From assembly GCF_963576615.1 (NCBI RefSeq), contig NC_088714.1, positions 42,750,072 through 42,814,071 of the forward strand: 64,000 nucleotides of DNA, written 5' to 3'. This document shows positions 10,301 to 23,140 of the stretch, one piece after another; within the stretch, counting starts at the first letter, position 1; each line of letters begins with the position of its first letter. Below the pieces are notes generated by a model. It saw nothing but the letters and a program-made list of their open reading frames with translations. It ran no database searches and was not told the DNA's origin. A program made the translations under genes and the position numbers. This stretch comes from Watersipora subatra. Taxonomy: Eukaryota; Bryozoa; Gymnolaemata; Cheilostomatida; Watersiporidae.

Positions 10301-13300
10301 TGTACCAAACAACCACCCATCGGCCTTGAAGAATAGTTGTATGTATAGTTATTACACCTGTCAATCTCTCACAGCACACTAGACTGCCAAAATACCAGTA
10401 CATATAATATGTAACTATGATATGTTATTATAAATGTAGTATAAGTTATTATAATTAAACTAAGCCATTACATTCATGTAAGTTTTTGATGTTGATTTCA
10501 ATTGATTAAAGACTATGATGCTCTCCTATTCTAATATCAGTATCTTTTGTTATTTTTTTATGTGAAAGAGGCAGTATTGCAGTATTATGGAATTATACCT
10601 GAATCCTATCTTCAGGAAGTCCAGTTTTTAATGAGAGTTTCTCCCGAGCGCCCAAGTCTGGGTAATGCGCTGTGAGGAAGACCTTCTCAAGCTCATCTAT
10701 CTGGTTGTTTGTGAATATAGTTCTGTGTCGTCTTCTCTTCCTTTTTTTTGATGAATTTTTGCTGTCGACCTCATGCCTTAGATAAGGGCTGTCAAATTCT
10801 CTCTCATCTGCAAACAAATGTATCATAACTTTTTAATCAAATTCGTATACAAACATTTTTTATGAATTCTGATTTTTGTCTCTTTCTAGAATTGGCGGCG
10901 AGGTTTGATTGTATCAGCAGTTTTACCCTTCTAGTTCTTTTTTAAAGTTCATTTCTGGTGAAGTTCTGACATTTTTGTGTAAATCTTCATCTAAGTTACA
11001 TTACAGAGCTACCTGCTGACAGCTCTCAGAGGTAAGTGGTTAACTTACACATGTTGACAGCTCTCAGAGGTAAGTGGTTAACTTACACATGTTGACAGCT
11101 CTCAGAGGTAAGGGGTTAACTTACACATGTTGACAGCTCTCAGAGGTAAGTGGTTAACTTACACATGTTGACAGCTCTCAGAGGTAAGGGGTTAACTTAC
11201 ACATGTTGACAACTCTCAGAGGTAAGTGGTTAACTTACACATGCTGAAAACTCTCAGAGGTAAGTGGTTAACTTACACATGTTGACAGCTCTCAGAGGTA
11301 AGGGGTTAACTTACACATGTTGACAACTCTCAGAGATAAGTGGTTAACTTACACATGCTGAAAACTCTCAAAGGTAAGTGGTTAACTTACACATGTTGAC
11401 AGCTCTCAGAGGTAAGCGGTTAACTTACACATGCTGACAGCTCTCAGAGTTAAGTGATTAACATACACATGCTGATAGCTCTCAGAGGTAAGTGGTTAAC
11501 TTACACATGCTGACAGCTCTCAGAGGTGATAGGTTAATTTCTTATACATGCTGACAGCTCGCAGAGGTGATAGGCTAATTTCTTATACATGTTGACAGAT
11601 CTCAGAAGTAAGCCACTCCATATATTAATTTTGATGAAGACTTCAATTCCCTGATATCAACTCAATATAATTTTTAGACTTATAATTATAACCACACATT
11701 CTACTATTTTGCCTATCATCATGTTCCTTTCTACACAAATAAATTTCCATTCCATTGTGGATTGATTTCGCTCTCTCAGTTAGATTTTAAATAGTCTTCA
11801 TTTAAAAAGAATCAAACAGGTGAAATTATGTAGCAAGATTTTAAAGCATAAATTTGTGAGCAGTATTAATATTTAGAAAGATACAATTAGAACATGCAAA
11901 GCTATACTCAAAACTGGCGAACGATATTTCCAGAATAACAGCAGTGTGTCATTGGATTAGTACAAAAATTATGTTTGTGCCCACTCTGAGAATTACTTCT
12001 CCATTAATTCCTTTTTCAATGATTTACAAAGAAGCATCTATTAATGTAGGTCAAGTATTTTCCGGCTCATTCACTACTTTGCACGGCTGAATGTTTATAT
12101 CTTTAAAATGGAGAAAAAGCATTAATTTTTTGTGGTTCACAAACTTGTAGGGTGAATAGTTGATAAGCTCACACTGAGTTCATCATACCCAGAATGCATC
12201 TAGTATAAAGAACCTTCGTCTCCTTGAATTGAAAAGATACTCGCTGCATACTAACAATAGCTTCATGTTAAATTTCTGGCTGTCAGAAATCCTACTGATG
12301 ATGACCATCTTCAAGGTCTGAAATCCTTGAATATGCTCAAATAGCGAAAGGCGAGTATACACGTAGAAACACCAGCTCTATCAAGTAATTCACTCATGAT
12401 AAGCCTTAATTTTCATTCAAAGATCTTTTCAAATGTAGAAAGCAGCTGTTTTTGTTGTATTTCACAGAAGTAACCGCTAAATATGGCATTGAGAAGGTCC
12501 CCTTGTGAACTCCGCCGAAGGGACACACGGCTCAATAGCTAGGGGAGAGAGAAGTGTGTCAGGAAAAGTATGAAAGGCAAACGAGACCATACCTGTCATT
12601 AGTCTTAATACGCTAATGAGAGTTTTTGTGTGTCTAATGACATTAGGCCAAGAAATACCACAAAACAAGCTTACTTGAAATTGTGTTACCACACATCAAC
12701 AAGTGCTTGCAAGTGCTCACCATCAAGTGCTTACTGACATTTCAGTTTTAACAATACGAAAGGAAATAGGGTCATTTCACAAATAACTTGTTTGATGTTT
12801 TTCAATCGCATTAGTACGGCATTTGAAGGTTTTAATTTCTTCTTCTATTCAAACAGATGGTGCGTGTCAAAAATGTTGCTGACACAAAATACACATTTGC
12901 GCTGAAAAAACATTGCTTTTGAAAGGTGATAGAATTTTATTCTAGGCAACCCATGCATTTACTGTTGGCATTTTTCATAAGCTTTTACCTAGCATTATCA
13001 GTATGAATAGAAACTTTTAAAAAGAAGAATATCTGGCTTTTACGGTGAAAATATGTTTATAAAAAATAGTATATTTATAACCTTTATGCCTATAAATGAC
13101 AGTAAAACTAACAAAGCACTAAAATAATTTGCATTCAAAGTGTCTGATACAAACAGAAATGTTTGACTTGGCTAAACTTTCTCATCCACATTCACCAATG
13201 TGAATCCTGAAGGTGTGTTGGTGAAGTTACAAGTCATCTAATGTTAACCTTAAAGGCGCGTAGGTGAAGTTACAAGGGATCGGATGTGAACCTTGAAGGC

Positions 13301-16300
13301 GCGTAGGTGAAGTTACAAGGGACCGGGTATGAACCTTGAAGGCGCGTAGGTGAAGTTACAAGGTACCCAATGTGAACCTTGAAGGCACGTAGGTGAAGTT
13401 ACATGTTATCTAATGTGAAACAGGCACAAATGACTGCTAGCAGGTGTCCTACTAATTTCTAATACTCTCTATTATTCACCAGACTCTTCCCTCTGCTCAA
13501 TAAGGGGCTATTTGTTCACTTGTATTTCGCTGTCAACTTGTAAATGCTACCCGCTCGTGTCATTTACCTCAGATTACATCTGCAGCAGATGGCATGCCAT
13601 GAATCAAATGCCTCAGTGTGGTCTTCCTCTGCACGCAGTCTTGCCAGTGTGCCCCCAACTCCAGTTGATATGACCATGAATGATTACATTGAGATTATCG
13701 CTAGCCATACTGATATGGTCTTTAAACCTTTCTAGTGTCAGTAAACCGAACTTTACTGAAAAGGTGTTTATTATTATATTTAAATCGTGTTTCAACATTT
13801 TAAAAACATGTAGAGCTAAATCTTTCTTTTTTCTTTATATTAATTTTTAATTTTTCTACTACCATTTTACAGGGTGAAAAATTGCTAAGTTGACAACATG
13901 CTTCTGATAGCTGGGGTTTCTAATTTGTGTACATCTATATCTTGCTATCATGTGCTACGTATCTACATGATGATAATATTTTGGTAATAAAATGTACACC
14001 CAATTTTAACTATTTCCTTTAGAATATGTTACATAGAAGTAATGACATTAGAGAGTTACAAAAGAGTTACAAATACAAATACTGCCGACCAAGCACTGCA
14101 AATTTGTTTCTTTTGTACAAAAGACAAAGTGAGAGAGAATATAACTTCACTGATAGCTGTCACTGATAGCCTTCATTTCTCATAGTCTTTATGATTCAGT
14201 TGATAACGTTCTGTTTACTTTTTAATACATCGGCATCAACCGAGTCAGCAACTTCTATTATTCATGTTATTTCTTTAGTTGCTTTTTCTGACTATTTTCC
14301 TTCTTATTGTAATAATATTTATTACTTTTTTTAATATTAAAAGTTTTTATTAGTATTCATTACACATGAATGCTTTTATGTTTTTATGCTACGTTTTAAA
14401 TATTTAAATTATTTATAAATTTGCTTAAAGCTAAACAAAGCATAACTTAATTATTTGCTTTGCTATTTTTTATTTATTATTTCAAGTATTCCAACTTCAT
14501 AAAATTGAACTAGATTACTAGTTCAGATAACTAATATATCAGTAAGAAAGAATTATATCAAAAACTCAATTGTAATTTTTAGATTGTTATATGATATACA
14601 CCTAGCAATATGGCCATAACTAAATTCTACATTGGTATATCTTTTAAATTTTAACCTAATTGCACGATTGTAAATATCACTCATGAAATAGGATTTGTAG
14701 CTGGATGGGAGAGCAAATCGTGTGTAGACCGAGTCATTAGCAGACGTGAAACGATGAATAATGTTATGAAATGCCATCAAAGCTGAGAAAGTTCACCTTT
14801 CTTAATAGTGAGAGGCTAGGTGTTGGTGTGAAGCTCACAATGTCAGACAGTTGCACAGAAGTGAACGTGATTAGCACCCTTGACTAGATGTTGTGCCAGG
14901 TAATTACTAGCCAGTTGTCAAGTAACAATGGGCAGCATTTCAACAAGCCAACCCAGCATCAGTCGATGGCTTATTCTTAATATCGGAATGATTACAACGA
15001 ATTCATCTCTCAGCTGTAAGACTTTAAAATAATCACTTTTCTTCACTCCAGAAGCGTGAGATTGAGCCAATTAGAATGCCCCGCATGTCCAGCAGTTGTT
15101 TGTTTTCAACTTGACAAATTCTAAGTTACCCACAATACAACACTTATTATGGCTTTCAAACGCAATTCTATTTCCATTCCAGTTCCAGTGATGAGAAACT
15201 GTAGGCAGGATTAGGCGATGCATATATTTGCTGCAGATAGCTTAGGATCTTTAAGGTAGAAGTGGCATTAACTAAATAAATACCAATATGTATAATTATA
15301 AATTCATAAATATATGTATAAATATAAATTTATAATTATGTATAAATATTAGTTCATAAATATATGTATAAATATAAGTCTATAAATATGTATAAATATA
15401 AATTTATAAATATATATATAAATTTATAATTATGTATAAATATTAATTCATAAATATATGTATAAATATAAATCTATAAATATGTATAAATATAAATTTA
15501 TAATTATGTATAAATATTAATTCATAAATATATGTATAAATATAAATTTATAAATCTATGTATAAATATAAATTTATAAATATATGTACAAATATAAATT
15601 TATAAATATATCTATAATGGCTCTACTAATATTTTATACTGTAAAGTTAGATAATAACGCTAGAAATTCATACATAATTACTTGATTGAATTATAGGTCT
15701 TCTTCAAAGTGTTAATTCAACAAATGAACTATAATACATAATGTATCGGGTAAATATATAATACTATCAGTTATATCAGGTGTTTATATGTCTGTAATAT
15801 TACTAGTGTATATCAGATGCTTATGTATATAGTACATTAATGTATGCAAGATTTATATGTGTATAATCAAATGTTTATATTTATATAAAACATATTATTA
15901 TTACATAATATTATTATATATTATATTTATTATATATTGTTAGTAATAACTTAATTTGCTTACTTGGTTTTTAAATTTCCACAATAAAATATGCATCCAA
16001 TTTTACAAAAATTCTATTTCTTATTCATATTTATCTTACATTAGCATAATAATATAATAATATATAATTTTATAATATATTACACTCGCTTCAAGCTTAT
16101 CACTGCCCCAAATTTCCGTCAATTTCAATTGAGTAGCTTGCGGCTCTGTAGATGTTTAACGCAAGTTACTATATTGCTTTATGGACATCGATCCGTAATC
16201 ACATAATTGAGGGCAAATGTCCTTAATGCATTCTTGAGTGTGTGAAATTTAGATGAAAGTTGGCCAAAAAATGTGGAAACGCAGAACTAACTCACACAAA

Positions 16301-19300
16301 TCACTGAATGCATATTATATTATATATAAATATTATATATTATAAGCGGTAATTAAAGTGCTTCATTGAAGATTGCTTTGTACAGAACTTGAACTACATG
16401 ACATTCAGTTCAGTAGACCGACACTATATTACCTGCGCAACTTACTGCCAGGCTAGCAGTAAGTCGAGTGATACATGAATTTCTTTGATTTCTAGTCAGA
16501 TAGCCCGCAGGAGAATGTTTTTAAAGGCTCAGGAACCTGATGTAGTTTTGAGACCAAATATTGTCCCCATCCTGACATATGCAAGTGAAGTTGAAAAAAA
16601 ATGTGTAAACGCATAGAGCTCCCACGGACTAACAGACAGACTCACACAATGACGAAATGGAATTTATTGATATAGATTTTGCAACGTATGTAGATTCAAA
16701 TTTTCTAAAATTATATTATATTCCTGCAAACTTTAACGTTACTGCTGTCACTGCGTATCAATTCTTTCTAATTCTAGTTTTAATTAACTTTAATAATAGC
16801 CTGTAAAAGTTCCTCGTATCTCCGCAGATGGCGCTTTTAAACGCATGCAACATGTAGTGGCCAGCTCAATAATATTTCCGATTCATTATTTTCAATCTGT
16901 CTTAGCTGTATAATTCATTTGACACAAACCTGAAGAGGGTGGAAGGCTTTTGCTGGAAAAATGATCATGTAATTGATGGTTGCTGACATGGAGAGGCCAC
17001 GAGGAATGTTGTCCATTGTATGCTGGTGGTGGTGGCTGCGCTGTGTGCTGTTGACTTCCTGTTTGCATTCCCAGCATGCCATTGGCGGCGCAGTCATAGT
17101 ATATCACCTGATTTGTTGATACTAAATTAGAGAAAAGAAGTAATGTAAATGTAATTTTTTACATATTTAAAAATAGATTGACACGTACAGTTGATATATT
17201 TTTATTCATGCTTCATTTTTGCCAATCTCTGCCCTTCCCAGAAACCCTGAACCCCAGAAACCCTGAACCCCTGAGCCCCAGAACCCCTGAACCCCTGAAC
17301 CCCTGAACCCCTGAACCCCTGAACCCCTGAACCCCTGAACCCCTGAACCCCTGAACCCCTGAACCCCTGAATCCCTGAGCCCCTGAACCCCTGAACCTGA
17401 TCTAGCATTTCAAGGATTTGGCAGTCCAACCTTTATCTTGCTTTCATGTTTTCATAGCGAGTTTTTAATACATAATCGCCTTGGTACTCAGGTCTTTGTT
17501 TTAATTTTACGAATTACTAAATTGCGAAGTTTGTAAATTTCAAATTTTATTAAGTTTGTAATTAAAATTTATGTCAATTTAGATAGTTATAAAAGTCAAG
17601 AACGAATATTATACGTATTAATATTAATGGATTATTATATAATTAAATATAAATAGTTGATTATTTTATGTTAATGTTCAAAAGTAACTCTATTTCTAAA
17701 CATAAATAATATAGAGTGAAGTGTAAAGCTACAAAAGAACTCTACACTAATAATAATAATAAGTGGAGTTATTGCTTCGACTAAAATTTATCTGGAAAGT
17801 CTTCATCTTCTCTACAAATCTGTTTTGTGGTGTAGTCTGTCAGGCATCTTTGTTCAAAATAATTATTTTATATATCACTATCCTGACTCCTCCGCAATAC
17901 TAGAAGATTACTAACTTTTATAACACGTCTATTCAATTCACTCAATAATTCCTGATTTCTGTTTCTCATTTTTGTCTTTGCATACAACGAAAAACATAAT
18001 TTTGTTGATGACTACTAATTCTAATAACATATTATACACACTACTAATGTTGATAACATGCTATACACACTACTAATGCTAATAACATGTTATACACACT
18101 ACTAATGCTAATAACATGTTATACACACTACTAATGCTAATAACATGTTATACACACTACTAATGCTAATAACATGTTATACACACTACTAATGCTAATA
18201 ACATGTTACACACACTACTAATGCTAATAACATGTTATACACACTACTAATGCTAATAACATGTTATACACACTACTAATGCTAATAACATGTTATACAC
18301 ACTACTAATGCTAATAACATGTTATACACACTAGTAATGTTGATAACATGTTATACACACTACTAATGCTAATAACATGTTATACACACATGCATTAAAA
18401 CTTTATAATTTACAGGAAGAGACCTGTTCAAAGTTAATTAGGAATGTTAAAGATAAATATAACACCAATATTTAAAAAGTAAATGATGAACCAGCTTATT
18501 AAGTTAAAATGTTATTTTTCTGCCATGCAATTTTGGAATATCTTGTTATTGCGCAAAGAGCGCTGTCGAACAGTGTTTATTCTGTCATTCTCAAAGCCTT
18601 TTCCAATATATTTAGTAAGTAATGAATGTCAGTATATTGAGATAAGAAAAACCTTTAGTTAATATTCCTGATCTACATTTTCTGCAGGCAAATCATAATT
18701 GTTTATGTTAAAATGTATGCAGAGACCCTTTTGTCAGACCGATGGATATACAACTCCTTCATATTTTCACTTATTATTTTATTTGTATTTTATTAATGTT
18801 TCTGAACAGTTTCATTGTCTTTGAAAACTAGAATGGAATGCTGCTTGCGGTATAGCGAATGCTCAGTAATAAACTGGCCATATATACAGTCCTGAACTGT
18901 GTAAGTATACAAAGAGAGCTCAATATCCTCAGTCCATTCCCTAGTGAGCTCAGGCTTATCTCTCACGTATTCTCAAATTAGCTGGCGTCTCGATATGTTT
19001 TTGCTAGATTATTACATAATACTTGATGAAGATTATTTATGTAAAGTCTGTCGTCGACAAGAGACACAACCACAAATATGGCAAAATTTTCTAATTATTT
19101 ATAATTATAGAAGAATTAGTAAACTAAGTACAAGCATTCAGTAAATCAGCAGCGACTGACTTCAGTAACAGCTGCTGCCATAACAGCTTTCCATGACATT
19201 GCTTGCTAAAATATCAGTTAGAATCTTTACTGCAATAAGACACATGTCCATCTGTCCGAAGCTACACCGAGTGCATATGAAAAAAAGACTGCTCCGCAGA

Positions 19301-20376
19301 GGAATAGGACCTGGGTATTCAGTCTCTCAGCCAAGCACATTACCATTTCCAATACTCGAAAACCATTCCGCATTTAAAAATAATTGTATGCATATTTATT
19401 ACATCTAATAATCTCTCTCGGCACGCGGGATTGTCTGGGTTCTAGTACTATTAATATCAGTTATATTTTCAGTTACTAGAAATCTTTTTATAAACCTTTC
19501 CATATCATCTACCCCGAGACTGGGTATTTATTTGCTTTAGCAATAAATAATTCCAGTCAACCTTCAATGCTAGCAATTGATGCAACTGTCCCAAAATGTT
19601 AAGACAGTCAAGAAGCTATGGTAGACATTTGTTTCTAATTCTATAACACTGAGTAACCTAAAATATGACTGTTTTAAATTTTAAACAGCGGACACCGTAA
19701 TATATCGAATCTTGCCAATAGAAAAAAATGGTATAAAATGTCATAATTTACTATTTTATAGTATCACATATTTAAAATTTAAATTATAAATTTTAAAATG
19801 GAAAATAAAGAAATAAAATGCTACAGTCTGTAGATGCCAAAAATGGTTCTCAAATAGTATAGTGAGAAAGCGCTAAAATTATTCATTCATCAGTTATGTA
19901 CACAAGTTATGCCTGAATTCAGTTGAAGTAGTAAATCCATTAGTACAAGAATCTTTATAAAAGGAAATGAATCAGAAGTTGGCAGATAGTTGGGAGTAAA
20001 TCTTACCCGCTGTCGAAGAAATCATGTGTTGTTGCTGTCCTTGCACACCATCTGACATATTCATCTGTGGCTGATACATCGGTCCGGGTGGCAAAAAGTT
20101 TGCAGAGTCTCCTCGGCCGCTAGGGTGGTATTCCTGTGGCAAAGTCTGTGAATGTTTTTCCGGTACGGCGTGTTGACCAAGGCCTAGCAGTTCGTGTATT
20201 CCAAAGGTAGATCGGGGTCCTTGATGTGGGTTTATAAGAGTATTCGCGCATGAACCATGTTGGTAGCCATTGTAAATGGCTGGCTGTTGGGAATATCCTG
20301 TGTACCCTGAGTGTTGTTGAGTGATCATTCTCTCCACAGTCATATCCCTGCTTTTAGGTTTTTCACGATAGTTCAT
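7335..20376 (-). CDS. Vsx: Vsx/Chx10-like paired-like homeobox transcription factor ('Vsx-A')
   Basis: Exons in coding order are 20376-20007, 17121-16930, 10807-10599, 8397-8214 and 7534-7335. All introns are GT/AG and the phases join, giving 384 residues. Features: octapeptide (eh1-like) FGIHELLGL near residues 58-66, which recruits Groucho in related proteins; basic KKRKRRRHR leading into the homeodomain at about 212-271, with Q50; CVC domain from about 272 ([27 protein letters not shown]); RV-like motif [13 protein letters not shown] near 346-358. The intron after homeodomain residue 46 (RIQ/VWFQN) is the classic paired-class site. Oddity: residue 52 is Lys (QNKRAKWRK) where Vsx proteins normally have Arg. 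CVC plus octapeptide makes Vsx secure; assignment to Vsx1 or Vsx2 is not. Confidence 0.93.
8214..8397 (-). CDS. Vsx: Vsx-A exon 4: homeodomain helix 3 and CVC domain
   Basis: This 184-nt exon starts at [12 protein letters not shown] (recognition helix, W48 to K58) and runs through the CVC core to APWLL. Acceptor TTTTTAG, donor GTTAGT, phase 0 to phase 1. Its length is identical to the matching exon of Vsx-B (26892-27075). Confidence 0.93.
8398..10598 (-). other. Vsx-A intron 3
   Basis: AT-rich, with an island of higher GC and low repetitiveness at about 8976-9330 whose open frames resemble no family I know. The only exact Chx10-type TAATTAGC in this intron is at 8823-8830. A SINE copy lies at about 10171-10404. 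Confidence 0.45.
10171..10404 (-). repeat. tRNA-derived SINE copy
   Basis: Read on the minus strand, GTTGAAGAGCTGGTCTACC and then GAGTTTGAATCCC look like a tRNA A-box to B-box region. The plus-strand left end TACTATAATAAAAGC and the right end CTCTCACAGCACACTAGACT match the copies at 22.1 and 35.9 kb, which defines a full-length family of about 235-280 bp. Confidence 0.7.
10599..10807 (-). CDS. Vsx: Vsx-A exon 3: homeodomain arm, helices 1 and 2
   Basis: The exon encodes an acidic linker, a basic KKRKRRRHR arm and [16 protein letters not shown], up to LPEDRIQ. Unlike Vsx-B, no intron interrupts the arm at RHR/TIF. Acceptor TTTGCAG, donor GTATAA. Confidence 0.93.
11013..11613. repeat. 38-bp tandem repeat, about 15 copies
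   Basis: Unit of the form TTACACATGTTGACAGCTCT followed by CAGAGGTAAGTGGTTAAC. The right end is more diverged. It lies in Vsx-A intron 2. The plus strand carries GAG/GTAAGT, donor-like but antisense to the gene. Confidence 0.9.
13199..13412. repeat. 43-bp tandem repeat, 5 copies
   Basis: The core GAACCTTGAAGGCGCGTAGG followed by TGAAGTTACAAGG repeats about every 43 bp, with diverging end units. Confidence 0.8.
15280..15615. repeat. AT-rich simple repeat
   Basis: Irregular repeats of ATAAATATAAATTTATAA and ATATGTATAAAT. No coding signal. Confidence 0.8.
16190..16680. repeat. Decayed SINE/dispersed-repeat cluster
   Basis: Two related segments (16190-16325 and 16530-16675) share GTGGAAACGCAGA/GTGTAAACGCATA and ACTCACACAA plus a short A-rich end. 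Between them, 16370-16460 resembles the tRNA-like SINE head (ACATGACATTCAGTTCAGTAG). Confidence 0.45.
17205..18020. repeat. Dispersed repeat family copy with inserted 8-bp array
   Basis: The left part (TTCATGCTTCATTTTTGCC) and right part (ACTCACTCAATAATTCCTGA) match segments at 52368-52830 and 28050-28240. Inside it, 17236-17398 is an array of CCCCTGAA (8 bp, about 20 units). It lies in Vsx-A intron 1. Confidence 0.65.
18020..18388. repeat. 29-bp tandem repeat, about 12 copies
   Basis: The unit TATACACACTACTAATGCTA followed by ATAACATGT starts exactly where the dispersed repeat to its left ends, and that repeat's own last segment resembles one unit. Confidence 0.9.
19225..19460 (-). repeat. 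Diverged tRNA-derived SINE copy
   Basis: It shares TCCATCTGTCCGAAGC, an AAAAAAGACTGC(T)CCGC segment and the right end CTCTCTCGGCACGCGGGATT with the other copies of the family. The B-box region is degraded. Confidence 0.5.
20007..20376 (-). CDS. Vsx: Vsx-A exon 1 with start codon and octapeptide
   Basis: ATG at 20376; the first 123 codons are rich in Gln, Tyr and Pro and contain [10 protein letters not shown]. The donor GTAAGA at 20006 is phase 1. The start is the only Met opening this frame; the sequence just upstream does not continue it usefully. Confidence 0.85.
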
Positions 20377-21074
20377 AGAATGAAAAACAGAGTAGAAGAA
20401 GAGTATAATACGGTCTCCAGTCTATCGTCAGTCTTATCGCAAAGAATATATTGGTATGTACCAATGTAAGCGGTTTATCCTTTTCTTATCACAACCAGGT
20501 GTCAGCCAAGCCGCCTCGTTCTCAGACCAGACCTTCCACACTCGCTGATAAACATAGAGTAAGGAGAGACGCCTGGAACTGAAGGCTATATGGCTAACTG
20601 GCTGCACGAGTCAACTACAATAGATAAGGGCCCTCAGTTGACATCCTTTGATTTGATTGGCTCAGATTCCTCGCTGACAACCATCTATTACGGATAATGC
20701 TTTTCACAAAGATCTAGTCTATATTTCCATTGTTGTTAAACAAGCGCTCTGCCTATTCATATGCATTAAAAAGATATGCCTAAAACAGAAAATGAAATAG
20801 AAATCTGTTCAAGAATTTGTTTTTAAATAAGGATTACTAACTTCCAATAAAATTCAACACAATTCTTTTCAAAGATTTGCTTGATAAAAAAAGGAAAGAA
20901 ACTCTAGAAAAAACATGAAAAAAATGTTTCAAAGTTAGATCACACAAAACATAGATTCAAAGTTGAATAAAGAAAAGTAAATTGTATAAAAACAACCTTC
21001 AGCACTTTAACATAATTTGTTAACTGTAGAATATTTTTGTAGACAAAGCTATAAGCTTGACAGCTCCTTTCTTA

Positions 21075-21114
21075 CGTATATATATACACATATACATACA
21101 CATATACGTATACG

Positions 21115-21185
<71 letters not shown>

Positions 21186-21417
21186 GTATACATATACGTA
21201 TACATACACATATACATATACATATACATACACATATAGATACACATATAGATATACGTATACATATACGTATACATATATGTATATGTGTATATATATA
21301 CACATATACATACTCATATACATATGCATATACATATGCATACACATACACATACACAAATACATATTCATATACATGTGCATATATACATATACATACA
21401 CATATGCATATACATTT
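21075..21417. repeat. (CATATA)n-type microsatellite
   Basis: A run of ACATAT/ACGTAT units about 340 bp long. Long open frames through it on both strands (Tyr/Met/His-Ile repeats) are composition artefacts. Confidence 0.95.
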
Positions 21418-22124
21418 TGGGGCTTCTATGGAATGTCTTAAGTTTCATGTACAAATGCTAAAATTTGTATTCTTTGTAAACTAGCTGTGCAGCCAATATC
21501 CATAAACAGGCATGAGTTGTTAATAGCAATCGATAAAGACTATGCTTTTGAAGCCATTCCCACGCTGCTGCCGTAACAAAAATATTGCTAAATTTAATGT
21601 AATGCATAAAATTAGCCTTCTTACACTGATTTATAGTTTTATGTCTTTATGCTGTCTTAAATATGTATCAATATTGACACATCTAGTTAAACATTCAATT
21701 AATTAAAGTACTCCTTCTCTTGGAGCGATGCAAACCGATATGCCAATTTAGCCATCATAGCAATTCAAGCTCGCAACTTTTAGCAAGTTTCATATAGCAT
21801 ATACAGGTATCAAGTTCAAAATTGTACCAGATCTTGTCATAAAATGTGGAATTCTTTTCGCGCGAGTAAAGTAATAGCGTAATGAGGGTGTTATAAGAAC
21901 ATTATGTAGGAAGTTATGCAGAAAATAATTAATTTCTTTGTTTTCCACGGTGAGCTAATCATAGCTTACATAGTGTTTTAGGGTTCTCAAACTCATGAAG
22001 CTAACGTACATATTGTGAAGTGTTTGAACTAAGCCAGAATCACCGAAAGATATTGAAAAGGAATGCGATAATAAATTTTTGTCTTCCATGTCATTTGTTC
22101 TCAACCCTTGTATTTTGTCAATTA

Positions 22125-22412
22125 CTACAATGTTTACTATAATAAGAGCCGTGCTCGTATGTTCATCTGTCTGTCTGTCTTTCTGTTTGTCTGTCGATTT
22201 TTCCGTCTATCCATCTGTCCATATGTCCGTCTGTTCGAAGCCACATTAAAAGCATTAGGAAAAAATATATTGCCTCGCATGGGCATCAAACTTGGGGCAT
22301 CAGATTCAAAGGCCAGCACATTACCACTACATCACTTGGCCACCAAACTACTTCACGGGATAATCATACTAATTACTCATGATGATCTCTCTCAGTGGCA
22401 AGTGTGCTAGTA
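22125..22412 (-). repeat. tRNA-derived SINE copy
   Basis: The left end ACTATAATAAGAGCCGTG is followed by a CTGTCTGTC-rich stretch. The tRNA-like part, read on the minus strand, has TGGCCAAGTGATGTAGTGG and AGTTTGATGCCC. The right end CTCTCTCAGTGGCAAGTGTG resembles the family tail. Confidence 0.7.
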
Positions 22413-22839
22413 AGTATAAAACCTTTATATACGTTTTGGCATGTATAGGTTTTTGTTGGCATTATTAAATTATCAACAAAAATTATGTTTTTTGTTACAT
22501 GCCACAAGACAAAAATGAGAAACAGAAATCAAGAATTATTGAGCAAGTTGAACAAAAGTGTTTTAAAAGTTGGTAATCTAATATATTGCAAAGGAATAGG
22601 GACAGTGAATTGAAGGTTGTAGTAACAGAAAATTCCTTAACTGAAATGGTGAATGTAGTATATTGGTGTCGTGAAATACATGTAGAAATGTTAGTCAATT
22701 CCTCCTAGTCTTTTCTGTCAGTACGCAAAAATAATATTTTTTAGTTTCAGGCTGTCCTCATTGTCAGTGGAAAGTCACCACAATCTGCTACAACAACTAT
22801 TCACTGTATTTTACTCTTCTCTCATTTTACATAGAACCA

Positions 22840-23140
22840 CTGTCAGCCTCTGCAGACAACTGCTAACTACTGTCAGTAACAGCCAACCGTTGTAAACTAT
22901 TGCTAACCCTGACAACAACTGTCAACAATTGTCAGTATCTATCAACAGCTGTCATTTACAGTAAAACATTGTCAAACATTGTCAACCTTTGTCAATCAAT
23001 ACCAACCCCCTACACTCAGTGTCAACCATTCTCAACCACTGTCAATCACTGTCAATCACTGTAAACTAATGTCAACCACTGTCAACCACTGTCAACTACT
23101 GTAAACTAATGTCAACCACTGTCAATCATCTCATTTTAAA
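22840..23140. repeat. Degenerate CTGTCAACCA repeat
   Basis: Loosely periodic units of about 10 bp (ACTGTCAACC, ACTGTCAATC, ACTGTAAACT), more diverged than other arrays in the window, so probably old. Confidence 0.75.

Larger units (their letters stand above)
10808..16929 (-). other. Vsx-A intron 2 (6.1 kb)
   Basis: It holds the 38-bp array (11013-11613), a 43-bp array (13199-13412), an AT-rich tract (15280-15610) and SINE-like pieces at 16190-16680. Between them, 11.9-13.1 kb and 14.79-15.24 kb are complex, non-repetitive sequence. These have no credible exon and are the best places to look for regulatory elements. Confidence 0.5.

Noticed and set aside
11013-11613. CRISPR-like array of 38-bp repeats
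   Set aside because: Units are contiguous with no unique spacers; animal intron context.
17236-17398. Telomere-like C-rich repeat
   Set aside because: The unit is CCCCTGAA, not an animal telomere repeat, and the array is embedded in a dispersed repeat within an intron.
21017-21484. Open frames of His-Ile/Tyr-Ile/Met-Tyr repeats
   Set aside because: Microsatellite translation.
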